64,000 nucleotides of DNA, taken from the NCBI RefSeq assembly GCF_017814945.1, contig NZ_JAGIPX010000004.1, forward strand, positions 1-64,000, given 5' to 3'. Shown here piece after piece: positions 1 through 9,010 of the stretch (position 1 is its first letter; each line of letters starts with the position of its first letter). The notes below the pieces were generated by a model, which ran no database searches, was not told where the DNA came from, and saw only the letters and a list, made by a program, of their open reading frames with translations. The translations under genes were made by a program, and so were the position numbers. Source of the DNA: Paraburkholderia sp. LEh10. Lineage in GTDB: Bacteria > Pseudomonadota > Gammaproteobacteria > Burkholderiales > Burkholderiaceae.

Positions 1-5
1 CTTTG

Positions 6-37
6 CCTCCTTTCTTTGCCGCGGCAAAGAAAGGAGG
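6..37. repeat. Perfect 32-bp palindrome at the left edge
   Basis: Two 16-bp arms (6-21 and 22-37) are exact reverse complements with no spacer; the centre is TTTGCCGCGGCAAA. It could form a cruciform in DNA or a hairpin in RNA. It lies downstream of the minus-strand gene ending at 168, just beyond a cluster of 35-nt repeats, and is probably part of the same intergenic repeat element. Similar TTTCTTTGCCGCGGCAAAGAAA blocks are, from memory, frequent in Paraburkholderia intergenic DNA. Confidence 0.85.
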
Positions 38-75
38 TGCCGCCCCGCACAGGGGCAACGCCTGCGCCGCGAGGC

Positions 76-157
76 GCATCGCGGATGCCAGCGCAAAGGC
101 AAAAGGAACCGCATCGCGGAGGCAAAACGAACCGCATCGCGAATGCCACACGCAAAA
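76..157. repeat. Tandem 35-nt intergenic repeat, three units
   Basis: Unit 1 (76-110) begins GCATCGCGGATGCCAGCGC and ends GGCAAAAGGAACC. Unit 2 (111-133) is the same with an internal 12-nt deletion. Unit 3 (134-157) is diverged at its end. Unit 1 differs by one base from the unit at 39795-39829, so both clusters belong to one family. The cluster abuts the stop codon of the exonuclease gene (168), which places it in that operon's 3' untranslated region when read on the minus strand. Confidence 0.85.
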
Positions 158-167
158 AGCTACTTAA

Positions 168-944
168 TCAATTCTCAAACGCCGCGAGATATTCGGCCCA
201 ATGCGGGGCCGATTCCTGTGCGAGTGCATTCTTCACAAACGCGATCTCATCGGCATACTCCTCCGGCGAGAAACCGCCCCGCATCAACTGAAACCGGCAA
301 TACAAAAGATATGTATTCACCACGTCAGTCTCGCAGTAATTGCGAATCTCATCGATACGCCCCGCCTGGAACGCGTGCCACACCTGGCCGCCGTCCATCC
401 CGAGCTTGCCGGGAAATCCGCACAGCTTCGCGAGCGCATCGAGCGGCGCATTCGCGCGCGCCTGGTACATCGCGAGCAGATCCATCAGATCCGTATGACG
501 CGAGTGATAACGGCTGATGTAGTTGTTCCACTTGAAATCGCGATCGTCCTCGCCGAGGTCCCAGTAGCGGTTCGCGCGAATCCCGTTGATCAGCGCACGG
601 TAGTGCAGCACGGGCAGATCGAAGCCGCCGCCGTTCCACGAAACGAGTTGCGGCGTGTATTTCTCGATGGTCCGGTAGAACGACTGCACAAGCGCCGCTT
701 CGCCGTCAGCGGTCGTGCCGAGCGAGCGCACGCGAAAGCCGCTATTGTCGCGGAACACGCACGAAATCGCCGCGACGCGCTGCAGATGATGCGGCAGGAA
801 ATCGCTGCCCGTCTTCTCACGCCGCGCGCCGAAGGCGTGCTCGGCGACTTCTTCGTCGCTCATCGTCGCGGGAAGACTTTCAAGCCGGCGAATGCCGGCG
901 ACATCGGGAATCGTCTCGATGTCGAAAACCAGAATTGGAGTCAT
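168..944 (-). CDS. PolB-like 3'-5' exonuclease domain protein
   Basis: A 258-residue protein of the family described as a predicted 3'-5' exonuclease related to the exonuclease domain of DNA polymerase B. The first motif is VFDIETIPD (residues 7-15, supplying Asp and Glu metal ligands). The second is SWNGGGFDLPVL near residue 105. The third is NYCETDVVNTYLL near residue 205, with the last catalytic Asp. No polymerase domain follows, so it acts as a free exonuclease, presumably on DNA or RNA ends. It starts 6 nt after the rpoS stop codon and is the last gene of the surE-pcm-nlpD-rpoS run. Family assignment is firm; the biological substrate is unknown. Confidence 0.88.
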   Translation of the reverse strand: MTPILVFDIETIPDVAGIRRLESLPATMSDEEVAEHAFGARREKTGSDFLPHHLQRVAAISCVFRDNSGFRVRSLGTTADGEAALVQSFYRTIEKYTPQLVSWNGGGFDLPVLHYRALINGIRANRYWDLGEDDRDFKWNNYISRYHSRHTDLMDLLAMYQARANAPLDALAKLCGFPGKLGMDGGQVWHAFQAGRIDEIRNYCETDVVNTYLLYCRFQLMRGGFSPEEYADEIAFVKNALAQESAPHWAEYLAAFEN

Positions 945-950
945 CAGTTT

Positions 951-2045
951 CTAGAGAACGGCGTCCTTGCGTACGCCATTGGAGGCGAAGAAGCGCTTCA
1001 GTCGCACAAGCGCCTCTTGCTGGATCTGACGCACGCGCTCCCGCGTCAGCCCCATTTCGTCGGCAAGCTCTTCGAGGGTGGCCGGCTCGATGTGATTCAG
1101 GCCGAAGCGGCGCTCGATCACATGCCGGTGCTTGTCCGACAGTCGCGCAAGCCACGCGCGCGTCAGCGTTTCGAGCTCGCGGTGCTGGACTTCCGCGTCA
1201 GGCGACTGGCTGGTGTCGTCCGACAACAGATCGAGCAGGCTGCTCGCCGGATCGAGATCGAGGGGCGCGTCGAGCGACGCCGTGTGCTCGTTCAGCGCGA
1301 GGATATCAGTCACTTCGTCGGTGGTCTTGCCCGTCAAATACGCGATGTCGTCGATGCTCGCGTCACGGCGGTCGGCCGCCGCGCCCGAATTCATCGAATT
1401 TTTTTCGAGGTGCCGCTTCGCGCGCAGCACCTGGTTCAGCTCGCGAATCACGTGCACGGGCAGCCGCACCGTGCGCGCCTGGTTCATGATCGCGCGCTCG
1501 ATGCTCTGACGGATCCACCACGTCGCGTAGGTCGAAAAACGAAAGCCGCGCGTCGGGTCGAATTTTTCGATCGCGTGCATCAGCCCGAGGTTGCCCTCTT
1601 CGATCAGATCGAGCAGCGGCACGCCGCGGTTCAGATAGCCCTTCGCGATACTGACCACGAGCCGCAGATTGCGCTCGATCATCACCTGGCGCGCGTCGAA
1701 TTCGCCCGCCTTCGCAAGACGCGAGTAACGCTGCTCCTCCTCGACGGTGAGCAGCGGCTTCACGCTGATCCGGTTCAGATAGTGCTGGATCGTGTCGGCC
1801 GTCAGTTCGGCCTGCAGGAGCGCGCGGAAATCGTCGGCGTCGGGCGCGGAATCGTTTGCGCCTTCGCGGGACTCGGACTCGTCGTCCGACGACGAAGCGC
1901 GCTCGTCGAGATCATTGGTGCTGTCGAGATCGTCGACATTGTCGTCGTCGACATCCGAAGCGCCAGCGTCGTCCACAGAAACATGCGTGGCACGGCCGAG
2001 TGACTCAGTCTCTGCTTGCGATGGGCGGCGCTTCGATTTCGGCAT
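951..2045 (-). CDS. rpoS: RNA polymerase sigma factor RpoS
   Basis: Stationary-phase/general stress sigma factor that directs core RNA polymerase. It has 364 residues, against about 330 in E. coli. The surplus is an acidic, Ser/Asp-rich N-terminal tail (residues 1-72). Region 1.2 covers about 73-115. Region 2, with the highly conserved core-binding and -10 recognition helices, covers about 120-190 (GNLGLMHAIEKFDPTRGFRF, then STYATWWIRQSIERAI). Region 3 is about 200-275, and region 4 with the -35 helix-turn-helix is about 290-352 (LEELADEMGLTRERVRQIQQ). It lies directly after nlpD, the conserved order in which the main rpoS promoter is often inside nlpD. There is no strong Shine-Dalgarno ahead of the ATG, which fits translational control, although that is inference. 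Confidence 0.97.
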   Translation of the reverse strand: MPKSKRRPSQAETESLGRATHVSVDDAGASDVDDDNVDDLDSTNDLDERASSSDDESESREGANDSAPDADDFRALLQAELTADTIQHYLNRISVKPLLTVEEEQRYSRLAKAGEFDARQVMIERNLRLVVSIAKGYLNRGVPLLDLIEEGNLGLMHAIEKFDPTRGFRFSTYATWWIRQSIERAIMNQARTVRLPVHVIRELNQVLRAKRHLEKNSMNSGAAADRRDASIDDIAYLTGKTTDEVTDILALNEHTASLDAPLDLDPASSLLDLLSDDTSQSPDAEVQHRELETLTRAWLARLSDKHRHVIERRFGLNHIEPATLEELADEMGLTRERVRQIQQEALVRLKRFFASNGVRKDAVL

Positions 2046-2061
2046 GGTCGTATCGCTTGGC

Positions 2062-3006
2062 TTATTGCGGCGGCAAATACTTCAATGGGTCGACAGGCTT
2101 ACCCTGGCGGCGAACTTCGAAATGCAACATCACGCGGTCCGAATCACTATTGCCCATTTCGGCGATCTTCTGACCTTTGGTCACCGCGTCACCCTCTTTT
2201 ACCATCAAAGCACGATTATGTGCATACGCTGTGAGATACGTCGCGTCATGTTTGATGATAATGAGATTGCCGTAACCGCGCAGCCCATTTCCTGCATAAA
2301 CCACGCGACCATCAGCGGAAGCCTTTACCGCTTCCCCTGCCGCCCCGCCGATGTTCACGCCTTTGTTCTTCGAATCGTCAAAGCCGTTGAGCAGCGGACC
2401 GCGCACGGGCCACGCAAACGTCACATTGCCGTTCGACGCCGTCGTATCGCTCGCGGCGGGCGGCGCGAGCGCGGCTGACTGCGTGCCCGGCGTCACAGCC
2501 GGCGCCGCGCCATAAATGGGCGGCTGGTTCGCCGGCCCCGCTGACGGCGCGGGCGGCGCGCCCGTGAGCGGCGCGCTCTGCACCGCACCACCGCCGACGG
2601 GCGCCGTCGCGACGCCCGGCACCGCGGGTGCGCCATTGGCGCCCGGCGGCGCCACGCGCAGCAACTGGTCGACTTCGATCTGATTCGGGTTCGTCAGGTT
2701 GTTCCACGCGGCGATGTCGCGATAGTTTTGGCTGTTTTCGAGCGCGATCCTATACAACGTGTCGCCGGGCTTCACTCGGTAGTAGCCCGGAGGCGGCGGG
2801 CCGAGCGGCACGGCAGGCTGCGCACCGGGCGCGGCGCCTGTCTGCGTGACGGTGCCGAGGGTGCCGGAGCGGTCGACGACGGGCGCCTGATCGAGCCGCG
2901 TCGCACATGCGGCCAGGATGGACAGCATGGCCACGCAAACGCTGCGCTGAGCGACGGACAACGGGACATTCAGGCTGGTTCTTTGCATCGCGCGAAACAT
3001 ACTCAT
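2062..3006 (-). CDS. nlpD: NlpD-type LysM/LytM lipoprotein, amidase activator
   Basis: Outer-membrane lipoprotein of 314 residues that activates a cell-wall amidase during division. A type II signal peptide ends in lipobox LAAC with Cys34. A LysM peptidoglycan-binding domain lies near 77-123 (YYRVKPGDTLYRIA). A Pro/Ala/Gly-rich linker follows, then a C-terminal LytM (M23-like) domain from about 205. The usual HxGxD zinc motif reads GVNIGG and so lacks metal ligands, as in NlpD/EnvC proteins that are non-catalytic activators. I chose the ATG at 3006. A TTG at 3015 overlapping the pcm stop codon (TTGA) is the alternative start. Neighbours are pcm upstream and rpoS 16 nt downstream. Confidence 0.93.
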   Translation of the reverse strand: MSMFRAMQRTSLNVPLSVAQRSVCVAMLSILAACATRLDQAPVVDRSGTLGTVTQTGAAPGAQPAVPLGPPPPGYYRVKPGDTLYRIALENSQNYRDIAAWNNLTNPNQIEVDQLLRVAPPGANGAPAVPGVATAPVGGGAVQSAPLTGAPPAPSAGPANQPPIYGAAPAVTPGTQSAALAPPAASDTTASNGNVTFAWPVRGPLLNGFDDSKNKGVNIGGAAGEAVKASADGRVVYAGNGLRGYGNLIIIKHDATYLTAYAHNRALMVKEGDAVTKGQKIAEMGNSDSDRVMLHFEVRRQGKPVDPLKYLPPQ

Positions 3007-3011
3007 CGGGT

Positions 3012-4106
3012 TCAAATCACTCCGGATTTTAAGGGGACAAAGAAAACGCGATCAAGCCGCGATTCGCGCCATTGCGCAGGCCCCGTGCGCTCGACGAGCG
3101 TGAGCACCTGCGACTGTCCGTCCTGCGATCCGACGGGCGCGACGAGCCGCGCGCCGATCGCGAGCTGCTCGAGCAGCGCCTGCGGCACATCGAGCCCCGC
3201 GGCCGCGATCACGATCGCATCGAACGGCGCAGCCGCCGGCAAGCCGATGCGTCCGTCGCCGTAATGCAGACGGATGTTCGGGATGCGCAGCGGACGCAGA
3301 TTCGTCTTCGCGCGTTCATAAAGCGGCTTGATGCGTTCAATCGAATACACATCGCGTGCGACCTGGCTCAGCACGGCCGCCTGGTAGCCGCAACCGGTGC
3401 CGATTTCGAGCACGTTCGCGAGCGTGCGGCCCTGCGCGGCCAGCTCGATCATCCGCGCGACCACGGACGGCTTCGAGATCGTCTGGTGATGGCCGATCGG
3501 CAGCGCCGCGTCCTCGTAAGCCTGCGTGGCGAGACCCGGGTCGACGAACATGTGGCGCGGCACCATCGCCATCGCGTTGAGCACGCGCGGGTCTGTGACG
3601 CCGTTCGCCCGCAGCCTTTCGACCATCCGCTCGCGCACGCGTTCGGACGTCAGCGTGAGCGCGCTGCTCAACGCGACATTCGGTGCACCCGTGCGTTCCG
3701 TCGATGCCGTCACGGGACGCGGCAACTGGTTGCGTGCGCCTTCGTTGCGGATCGTGGATGCGCTTTTCGTATTGACGATTGCAGCGGCGTTTTTTGCAAT
3801 CGCGCCGGATGCAATCGACGGCGATGGCGTGCGCGCCTGCGAACGCGCGCCTGCCGCCTTCGCGTTGCTGCTGCTGAAGACGCCTGTCGCGCTCTTCGCG
3901 CCTGCCTGCGCGTTGACGCTGGACGTGCCCGCCGTGCCGCTTGCGCCGCTGCGCGCGCGGCCTGCTGGCGCGTTCGCATTCGATGCCGTGGGCTTGCCTG
4001 TCGACTTCGCGCCGCGTGCGTCGACCGCGCGCGCGTCGGCGCGGCGCGGCTCGCGCACCAGGTCTTCGAGGCCAAGCGGGAAGCGCTTTGCGCGCTCGCC
4101 GGTCAT
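3012..4106 (-). CDS. pcm: Protein-L-isoaspartate O-methyltransferase with long N-terminal extension
   Basis: Repairs damaged proteins by SAM-dependent methylation of isoaspartyl residues. The catalytic part is the C-terminal ~210 residues, with the SAM-binding motif [19 protein letters not shown] and the downstream YGDGRIGLP and FDAIVIAAA segments. The first ~150 residues are low-complexity, rich in Ala, Ser, Lys and Arg. They make the protein 364 residues long, against about 208 in E. coli. The start is the ATG at 4106, which overlaps the surE stop codon as ATGA, so the two genes are translationally coupled. An open frame continues further upstream inside surE but is an out-of-frame shadow. 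The extension has no domain I recognise. Confidence 0.92.
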   Translation of the reverse strand: MTGERAKRFPLGLEDLVREPRRADARAVDARGAKSTGKPTASNANAPAGRARSGASGTAGTSSVNAQAGAKSATGVFSSSNAKAAGARSQARTPSPSIASGAIAKNAAAIVNTKSASTIRNEGARNQLPRPVTASTERTGAPNVALSSALTLTSERVRERMVERLRANGVTDPRVLNAMAMVPRHMFVDPGLATQAYEDAALPIGHHQTISKPSVVARMIELAAQGRTLANVLEIGTGCGYQAAVLSQVARDVYSIERIKPLYERAKTNLRPLRIPNIRLHYGDGRIGLPAAAPFDAIVIAAAGLDVPQALLEQLAIGARLVAPVGSQDGQSQVLTLVERTGPAQWRESRLDRVFFVPLKSGVI

Positions 4107-4861
4107 GAACCACCGCTCCCGGCGCGCACCCAGTCGCACGCCGTGGGCAGCATCGCCGTATCGGTCAGATCGAGTTGCAGCGGCGTGATCGACACGAAGC
4201 CGTTCGCCACTGCGTGGAAGTCGGTGCCTTCGCTGGCATCGCGGGCCGCACCCGACGGACCGATCCAGTAGATCGGTTCGCCGCGCGGATTGGTCTGCCG
4301 GATCACGGGCTGCGATGGATGGCGCTTGCCAAGACGCGTGATGCGCCACTCGCCCATCTGCTCGTAAGGCAAATTCGGAATGTTGACGTTCAGCAACGGG
4401 TGACCTGGCAACGGACGCTCGAGATAGTGCGCGACGATTTCCGCGGCGACGCGCGTTGCGTCTTCCAGATGCGTCCAGTCTTTATCGACGAGCGAAAACG
4501 CGATCGCCGGCACGCCGAACATGATGCCTTCTGTAGCGGCCGCGACGGTGCCCGAATACAGCGTGTCCTCGCCCATGTTCTGGCCGTTGTTGATACCGGA
4601 CACGACAAGGTCGGGCGTGTGGTCGAGCATGCCCGTCAATGCGATGTGGACGGAATCGGTCGGCGTGCCGTTCACGTAATAGAAGCCGTTGGCCGAGCGC
4701 AGTACCGACAGCGGGCGCGACAGCGTCAGCGAATTCGACGCGCCGCTGCAATTCTGTTCGGGTGCCATCACGGTGACATCGGCGAGCGGCTTCAGCGCTT
4801 CGTAAAGCGCAGCAAGGCCCGGCGCCAGATAACCGTCGTCATTGCTGAGTAGGATTCGCAT
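4103..4861 (-). CDS. surE: 5'/3'-nucleotidase SurE
   Basis: Stationary-phase survival phosphatase, 252 residues. It hydrolyses nucleoside 5'- and 3'-monophosphates and short polyphosphate in the cytoplasm. The N-terminal [10 protein letters not shown] carries the paired Asp metal ligands. [19 protein letters not shown] around residue 90-108 is the signature segment with the Asn ligand. The ATG at 4861 is chosen because it starts exactly at this conserved N-terminus; an earlier in-frame start at 4891 adds ten unconserved residues. It is the first gene of the surE-pcm-nlpD-rpoS cluster. Confidence 0.96.
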   Translation of the reverse strand: MRILLSNDDGYLAPGLAALYEALKPLADVTVMAPEQNCSGASNSLTLSRPLSVLRSANGFYYVNGTPTDSVHIALTGMLDHTPDLVVSGINNGQNMGEDTLYSGTVAAATEGIMFGVPAIAFSLVDKDWTHLEDATRVAAEIVAHYLERPLPGHPLLNVNIPNLPYEQMGEWRITRLGKRHPSQPVIRQTNPRGEPIYWIGPSGAARDASEGTDFHAVANGFVSITPLQLDLTDTAMLPTACDWVRAGSGGS

Positions 4862-5155
4862 GCGGCGATTGTAACCGAGGAAACAAGGCACGCGAACGAC
4901 ACACGGGCGCGCCGCATGCCTATGCTTTCAAGTCCGGCGTCGCATGCGATGCGACGCGGCAAAAGCGCACGGTCGTTCGCGCTTGCTTTACACTGGCTGA
5001 TCGCGCCGGGTCATTGACGTAGTCGGTTCGTTGCGTCGACATGGACGTTCCCGTGCAGAAACGCGGCGAGCATGCTTATCGAGTGCATGCTCACGAGTTC
5101 GCACATGACCCGCGACGCTTGCCATCAACATGAACACTTATCGCTGGGAGACACG

Positions 5156-6130
5156 ATGCGTGCAATCCGCTGCAACCAGTATGGTCCGCCTGAAACCCTG
5201 AGCATCGAAGAACTGCCCGATCTCGTGCCGCAAGCCGGCCAGGTCGCGATCGACGTGAAGGCGGCGAGCGTCAATTTTCCCGATGTGCTGATCATCCAGA
5301 ACAAGTACCAGTTCAAGCCCCCGCTGCCCTTCACGCCCGGCGCGGAAGTCGCGGGCATCGTGCGCGCAGTGGGCGAAGGGGTCACGTCGTTCAGGCCGGG
5401 CATGCGCGTGGTTGCCTACACACAGCAAGGCGGCTTTGCCGAGCAGGCGCTCGCCGACGCCAGCGCGTGCGTGCCGCTGCCCGACGACGCCGATCTGGAG
5501 ACGGCCGCGATCTTCACGCTCGCGTACGGCACGTCGCACCATGCCGTCGTCGATCGCGCGGCGTTGCGAGCGGGCGAAACGATGCTCGTGCTCGGCGCGG
5601 CGGGCGGCGTTGGGCTTGCAGCCGTGGAAATCGGCAAGGCGCTCGGCGCGCGCGTGATCGCGGCGGCGTCGAGTGACGAAAAGCTCGCGACCTGTGTCGC
5701 GCATGGCGCCGACGCGACCATCAATTACGCGACGCAAGATCTGCGCGAACGCGTCAAGGCGCTCACGGACGGCAAAGGCCCCGACGTGATTTATGACCCT
5801 GTCGGCGGCAGCTACGCGGAGCCCGCGTTTCGCAGCATCGGCTGGCGCGGGCGCTATCTCGTCGTCGGCTTTGCGAACGGCGAGATTCCGAAGCTGCCGC
5901 TCAACCTCGCGCTGCTCAAGGGTGCGAGCATCGTCGGCGTGTTCTGGGGCGACTTCGCGCGGCGCGAGCCGCAGCGCAATGCGGCCGCGTTCCAGCAGAT
6001 GCTCGGCTGGATTCGCGAAGGCAAGCTCAAGCCGCTCGTGTCGGCGCGCTATCCGCTCGAGGACACGGCGCGCGCGCTCAACGACATGGCGCAACGGCGC
6101 GTGCTCGGCAAGATCGTGATCACGCCGTAA
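5156..6130 (+). CDS. NADPH:quinone oxidoreductase, zinc-independent MDR family
   Basis: Medium-chain dehydrogenase/reductase of the quinone-oxidoreductase branch, 324 residues. The N-terminal GroES-like fold (MRAIRCNQYGPPETL) is followed by the Rossmann fold with LGAAGGVGLAAVEIGKALGA near residue 145 for NADPH. The catalytic and structural zinc cysteines of alcohol dehydrogenases are absent. The likely reaction is NADPH-dependent reduction of quinones or other alpha,beta-unsaturated carbonyls. The ATG at 5156 has a GGGAG ribosome site 5 nt upstream; longer in-frame starts reach into the intergenic region. It is a single gene convergent with the ABC operon, and a hairpin lies between them. Confidence 0.88.
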   Translation: MRAIRCNQYGPPETLSIEELPDLVPQAGQVAIDVKAASVNFPDVLIIQNKYQFKPPLPFTPGAEVAGIVRAVGEGVTSFRPGMRVVAYTQQGGFAEQALADASACVPLPDDADLETAAIFTLAYGTSHHAVVDRAALRAGETMLVLGAAGGVGLAAVEIGKALGARVIAAASSDEKLATCVAHGADATINYATQDLRERVKALTDGKGPDVIYDPVGGSYAEPAFRSIGWRGRYLVVGFANGEIPKLPLNLALLKGASIVGVFWGDFARREPQRNAAAFQQMLGWIREGKLKPLVSARYPLEDTARALNDMAQRRVLGKIVITP

Positions 6131-6155
6131 GCGTTCAAAGCCGCATTCAGTGAAA

Positions 6156-6187
6156 ACGGCGCGCGACCCTTGCAGGTCACGCGCCGT
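6156..6187. terminator. Hairpin between convergent genes
   Basis: Arms 6156-6163 (ACGGCGCG) and 6180-6187 (CGCGCCGT) pair perfectly. One mismatch follows, then a second 4-bp GACC/GGTC helix with a six-base loop. It has AAAA on the left and GTTTCG on the right. It lies between the convergent oxidoreductase and ABC permease genes and may terminate both. Confidence 0.6.
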
Positions 6188-6210
6188 GTTTCGTTCGATA
6201 CATCAACCGA

Positions 6211-7035
6211 TCAGATCTTTTCCGTCTCGCCGCTCTTCGGTTGCCATTTCATCAGGCGCTTTTCCAGCACGCCGACGATCGCATCGAGTATCAGCGCGAA
6301 CGCCGTCAGCACGAGAATGCCGGCGAACACGGTATTGATGTCGAACGTCCCTTCCGCCTGCAGGATCAGATAGCCGACGCCGCGCGCCGAGCCCAGATAC
6401 TCGCCGACCACCGAACCGACGAACGCCAGCCCCACCGACGTATGCAGGCTGGAAAACACCCAGCTCATCGCGCTCGGCAGATAGACGGCGCGCAAGAGCT
6501 GCTTGCGGTTCGCGCCGAGCATGCGCGCGTTCGCGAGCACGACGGGGCTCACTTCCTTCACGCCCTGATAGACGTTGAAGAACACGATAAAGAACACGAG
6601 CGTGACGCCGAGCGCGACCTTCGACCAGATGCCGAGACCGAACCACACGCCGAAGATCGGCGCGAGAATGACGCGCGGCATCGAGTTGGCCGCCTTGATG
6701 TACGGATCGAATAGCGCGCTCGCCAGCGGCGACAGCGCGAGCCACAAACCGACGCCGAGCCCGAGCACCGTGCCGAGTGCGAACGCGAGCACCGTTTCGA
6801 TCAGCGTGATCCACAGATGCAGATAGATCTCGCCCGATGCGAACCACTCCCAGATCCGCAACAGCACCTTTTGCGGCTCGCCGAAGAAGAACGCGGCCTT
6901 GTTCGGATCGTCGAAGTAGAACGCGGGCAACAGTGTCGGGCTCGTCAGCACGTACCAGAGCACGAAGCTCAGCACGAGCAGAAGCCACTGCCAGATCACG
7001 AGGTTCGCGCGGTTCGGGCGCAACGCTTTCCACAT
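6211..7035 (-). CDS. ABC transporter permease, SsuC/TauC type
   Basis: Integral membrane subunit of 274 residues with about six transmembrane helices. The BPD_transp_1 EAA-loop region lies near residues 165-215 (ARMLGANRKQLLRAVYLPSA). This subfamily serves nitrate, taurine, aliphatic sulfonate, thiamin-precursor and some aromatic importers. It is the last gene of the set: its ATG lies 2 nt after the stop codon of the ATPase gene. Substrate cannot be decided from this subunit. Confidence 0.9.
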   Translation of the reverse strand: MWKALRPNRANLVIWQWLLLVLSFVLWYVLTSPTLLPAFYFDDPNKAAFFFGEPQKVLLRIWEWFASGEIYLHLWITLIETVLAFALGTVLGLGVGLWLALSPLASALFDPYIKAANSMPRVILAPIFGVWFGLGIWSKVALGVTLVFFIVFFNVYQGVKEVSPVVLANARMLGANRKQLLRAVYLPSAMSWVFSSLHTSVGLAFVGSVVGEYLGSARGVGYLILQAEGTFDINTVFAGILVLTAFALILDAIVGVLEKRLMKWQPKSGETEKI

Positions 7036-7037
7036 GG

Positions 7038-7862
7038 TCAGTTGCCCTCCTGCGCGGCCGTCAACTGCTGTTGATAGCCCTTGAGCACTTCATCGCGCAG
7101 CACGCTCCAGATCTGCGCATGCAGTTCGACGAAGCGCGGATGGGAGCGCACTTCAGCGACATCGCGCGGACGCGGCAGGTCGATCGTAAACTCGCCGATC
7201 GGCCGCGTGCCCGGCCCCGCCGACAGCACGACGACGCGGTCCGACATCGCGATCGCTTCGTCCAGATCGTGCGTGATGAAAAGCACCGCCTTGCGCTTCG
7301 CGGCCCACAAGTCGAGCAACTCGTTTTCCATCAACTGGCGTGTCTGGATGTCGAGCGCGGAGAAAGGCTCGTCCATCAGGATGATGTCGGGATCGAGAAT
7401 CAGCGTCTGCGCCATTGCGACCCGCTTTCTCATGCCACCCGACAGCTGATGCGGATAACGGTCCCCGAAGCCGCCGAGACCGACGCGCTTGAGCCATTCC
7501 TGCGCACGTGCGCGGGCTTCGGCGCGCGGCACGTCATGGAACGACAGGCCCGCGATCACGTTGTCGAGCGCCGAGCGCCACGGCATCAGCGCGTCGGCCT
7601 GGAACATGTAGCCCGCGCGCCGGTTGATGCCCGCGAGCTTCTCGCCGAACACGCTCACCGTGCCCGTGGATGGTTCCAGCAATCCTGCGCCGACATTCAG
7701 CAACGTCGACTTGCCGCAGCCCGTCGGTCCGACCACGGACACGAACTCGCCCGGCGCGATGCGCAAGGTCGTGTCCTTGACGGCGGTGTAGCGTTGCCCG
7801 CGTTTCTCACGCGACGCAAATGTGCAGGTGATGTTTTCGAGCGCCAGGGCGGCAACGGTCAT
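7038..7862 (-). CDS. ABC transporter ATP-binding protein, SsuB/TauB/NrtD type
   Basis: Cytoplasmic ATPase of 274 residues that powers the importer. Walker A is GPTGCGKSTL (about 45-54). The Q-loop is near MFQADALMPW, the ABC signature is LSGGMRKRVAMAQ, and Walker B is DIILMDEPFSALD. The switch His is in FITHDLDEAI. The ATG at 7862 is used. It lies between the binding-protein gene (40 nt upstream) and the permease gene (2 nt downstream), a normal three-gene importer order. Confidence 0.92.
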   Translation of the reverse strand: MTVAALALENITCTFASREKRGQRYTAVKDTTLRIAPGEFVSVVGPTGCGKSTLLNVGAGLLEPSTGTVSVFGEKLAGINRRAGYMFQADALMPWRSALDNVIAGLSFHDVPRAEARARAQEWLKRVGLGGFGDRYPHQLSGGMRKRVAMAQTLILDPDIILMDEPFSALDIQTRQLMENELLDLWAAKRKAVLFITHDLDEAIAMSDRVVVLSAGPGTRPIGEFTIDLPRPRDVAEVRSHPRFVELHAQIWSVLRDEVLKGYQQQLTAAQEGN

Positions 7863-7902
7863 CGTTCGGCTCGCTTGTTTCTCGTTGCTTTTGTTCTATG
7901 CG

Positions 7903-8940
7903 TCAGGCCTTGACCGTCGCGAGCGCCTTCTTCACGAAGTCGTTCGTCCAGGTCTTCGACAGGTCGATCGGCTTGCCCTTCACGGTCTCGTCGAACGCCT
8001 GCAGCGTCTTCAGCGACGTCGCGGGACCATCGGCGGGCATCAGTCCGTCAGGCGACATCGCCTCTTTCACGTGCTGCCATGAGTCGAGATACAGCGCGCG
8101 GTCGCCGAGCAGATACGACTCGGGCACGGTGTTGATCAGCTCCGTGCCCGTCGCCGACTGCAGCCACTTCAACGCGCGCACCATCGCGTTGGTCAGCGCC
8201 TGCGTCGTATTCGGATTCTTGCTGATGAACGATTGCGATGCGTACAGGCAGCCCGCGGGCATGTTGCCGCCGAACACCGTGCGCGTGTCGTTGAGCGTGC
8301 GCGTATCCGACACGACGCGAATCTCGCCCGCGCGTTCCAGCTTCGTCATCACCGGGTCGAGATTGGCGAGCGCATCGATCTGGCCCGACTGCAGCGCGGC
8401 GATCGCCCCCGCGCCCGCGCCGACGCCGATGAACGACACGTCTTTCGCCGTCAGACCTGCTTTCGCGAGCACGAAGCTCGCCATGATCGACGTCGACGAA
8501 CCGGGCGCCGTCACGCCGATCTTCTTGCCCTTGAGATCCGCGATCGTCCTGTAGCTCGCCATCGTCTTCTTCGACACGGCAAGCACGATCTGCGGCGCGC
8601 GCCCTTGCAGCACGAATTCGCGGAAGTACTGGTTCTTCGCCTGCAACAGGAGCGTATGCTCGAACGCGCCGGAGACGACATCCGCACTGCCGCCGACAGC
8701 CGCCTTCAACGCCTGCGAGCCGCCCGCGAAATCGGAGATCTCGACTTCGAGCCCTTCGTCCTTGAAGAAATTGCGGCGCTCGGCGATGGTGAGCGGCAGA
8801 TAGTAAAAAAGGTTCTTGCCGCCGACGGCGATCGAGACCTTCGATGTCTCCAGCTTGCTCTGCGCGAACGCGAGCGGCGAGCCGACGAGCGATGCGCCCG
8901 CGAGCGCCGCGGTGCCTGCGAGGAAGCTTCTTCGTTGCAT
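7903..8940 (-). CDS. ABC transporter substrate-binding protein, NMT1/SsuA-like, Tat-type signal
   Basis: Periplasmic binding protein of 345 residues. The N-terminus MQRRSFLAGTAALAGASL resembles a twin-arginine signal (RRSFL) and ends near SPLAFAQ. The mature part has the two-lobed NMT1/SsuA-like fold, with YYLPLTIAERRNFF early and a DLKGKKIGVTAPGSST segment near residue 140. Members of this group bind nitrate, sulfonates, taurine, pyrimidine precursors or aromatic acids, so the ligand is open. A CoA-transferase gene lies 70 nt upstream in the same direction. That suggests, but does not show, an organic acid as ligand. Confidence 0.88.
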   Translation of the reverse strand: MQRRSFLAGTAALAGASLVGSPLAFAQSKLETSKVSIAVGGKNLFYYLPLTIAERRNFFKDEGLEVEISDFAGGSQALKAAVGGSADVVSGAFEHTLLLQAKNQYFREFVLQGRAPQIVLAVSKKTMASYRTIADLKGKKIGVTAPGSSTSIMASFVLAKAGLTAKDVSFIGVGAGAGAIAALQSGQIDALANLDPVMTKLERAGEIRVVSDTRTLNDTRTVFGGNMPAGCLYASQSFISKNPNTTQALTNAMVRALKWLQSATGTELINTVPESYLLGDRALYLDSWQHVKEAMSPDGLMPADGPATSLKTLQAFDETVKGKPIDLSKTWTNDFVKKALATVKA

Positions 8941-9010
8941 GGTCCTGTCTCCAATTGTTGTTCTGTTGCGGGCTCATCCGCCCGTCTTCGCGCGTTATCT
9001 CGTACGCGGG

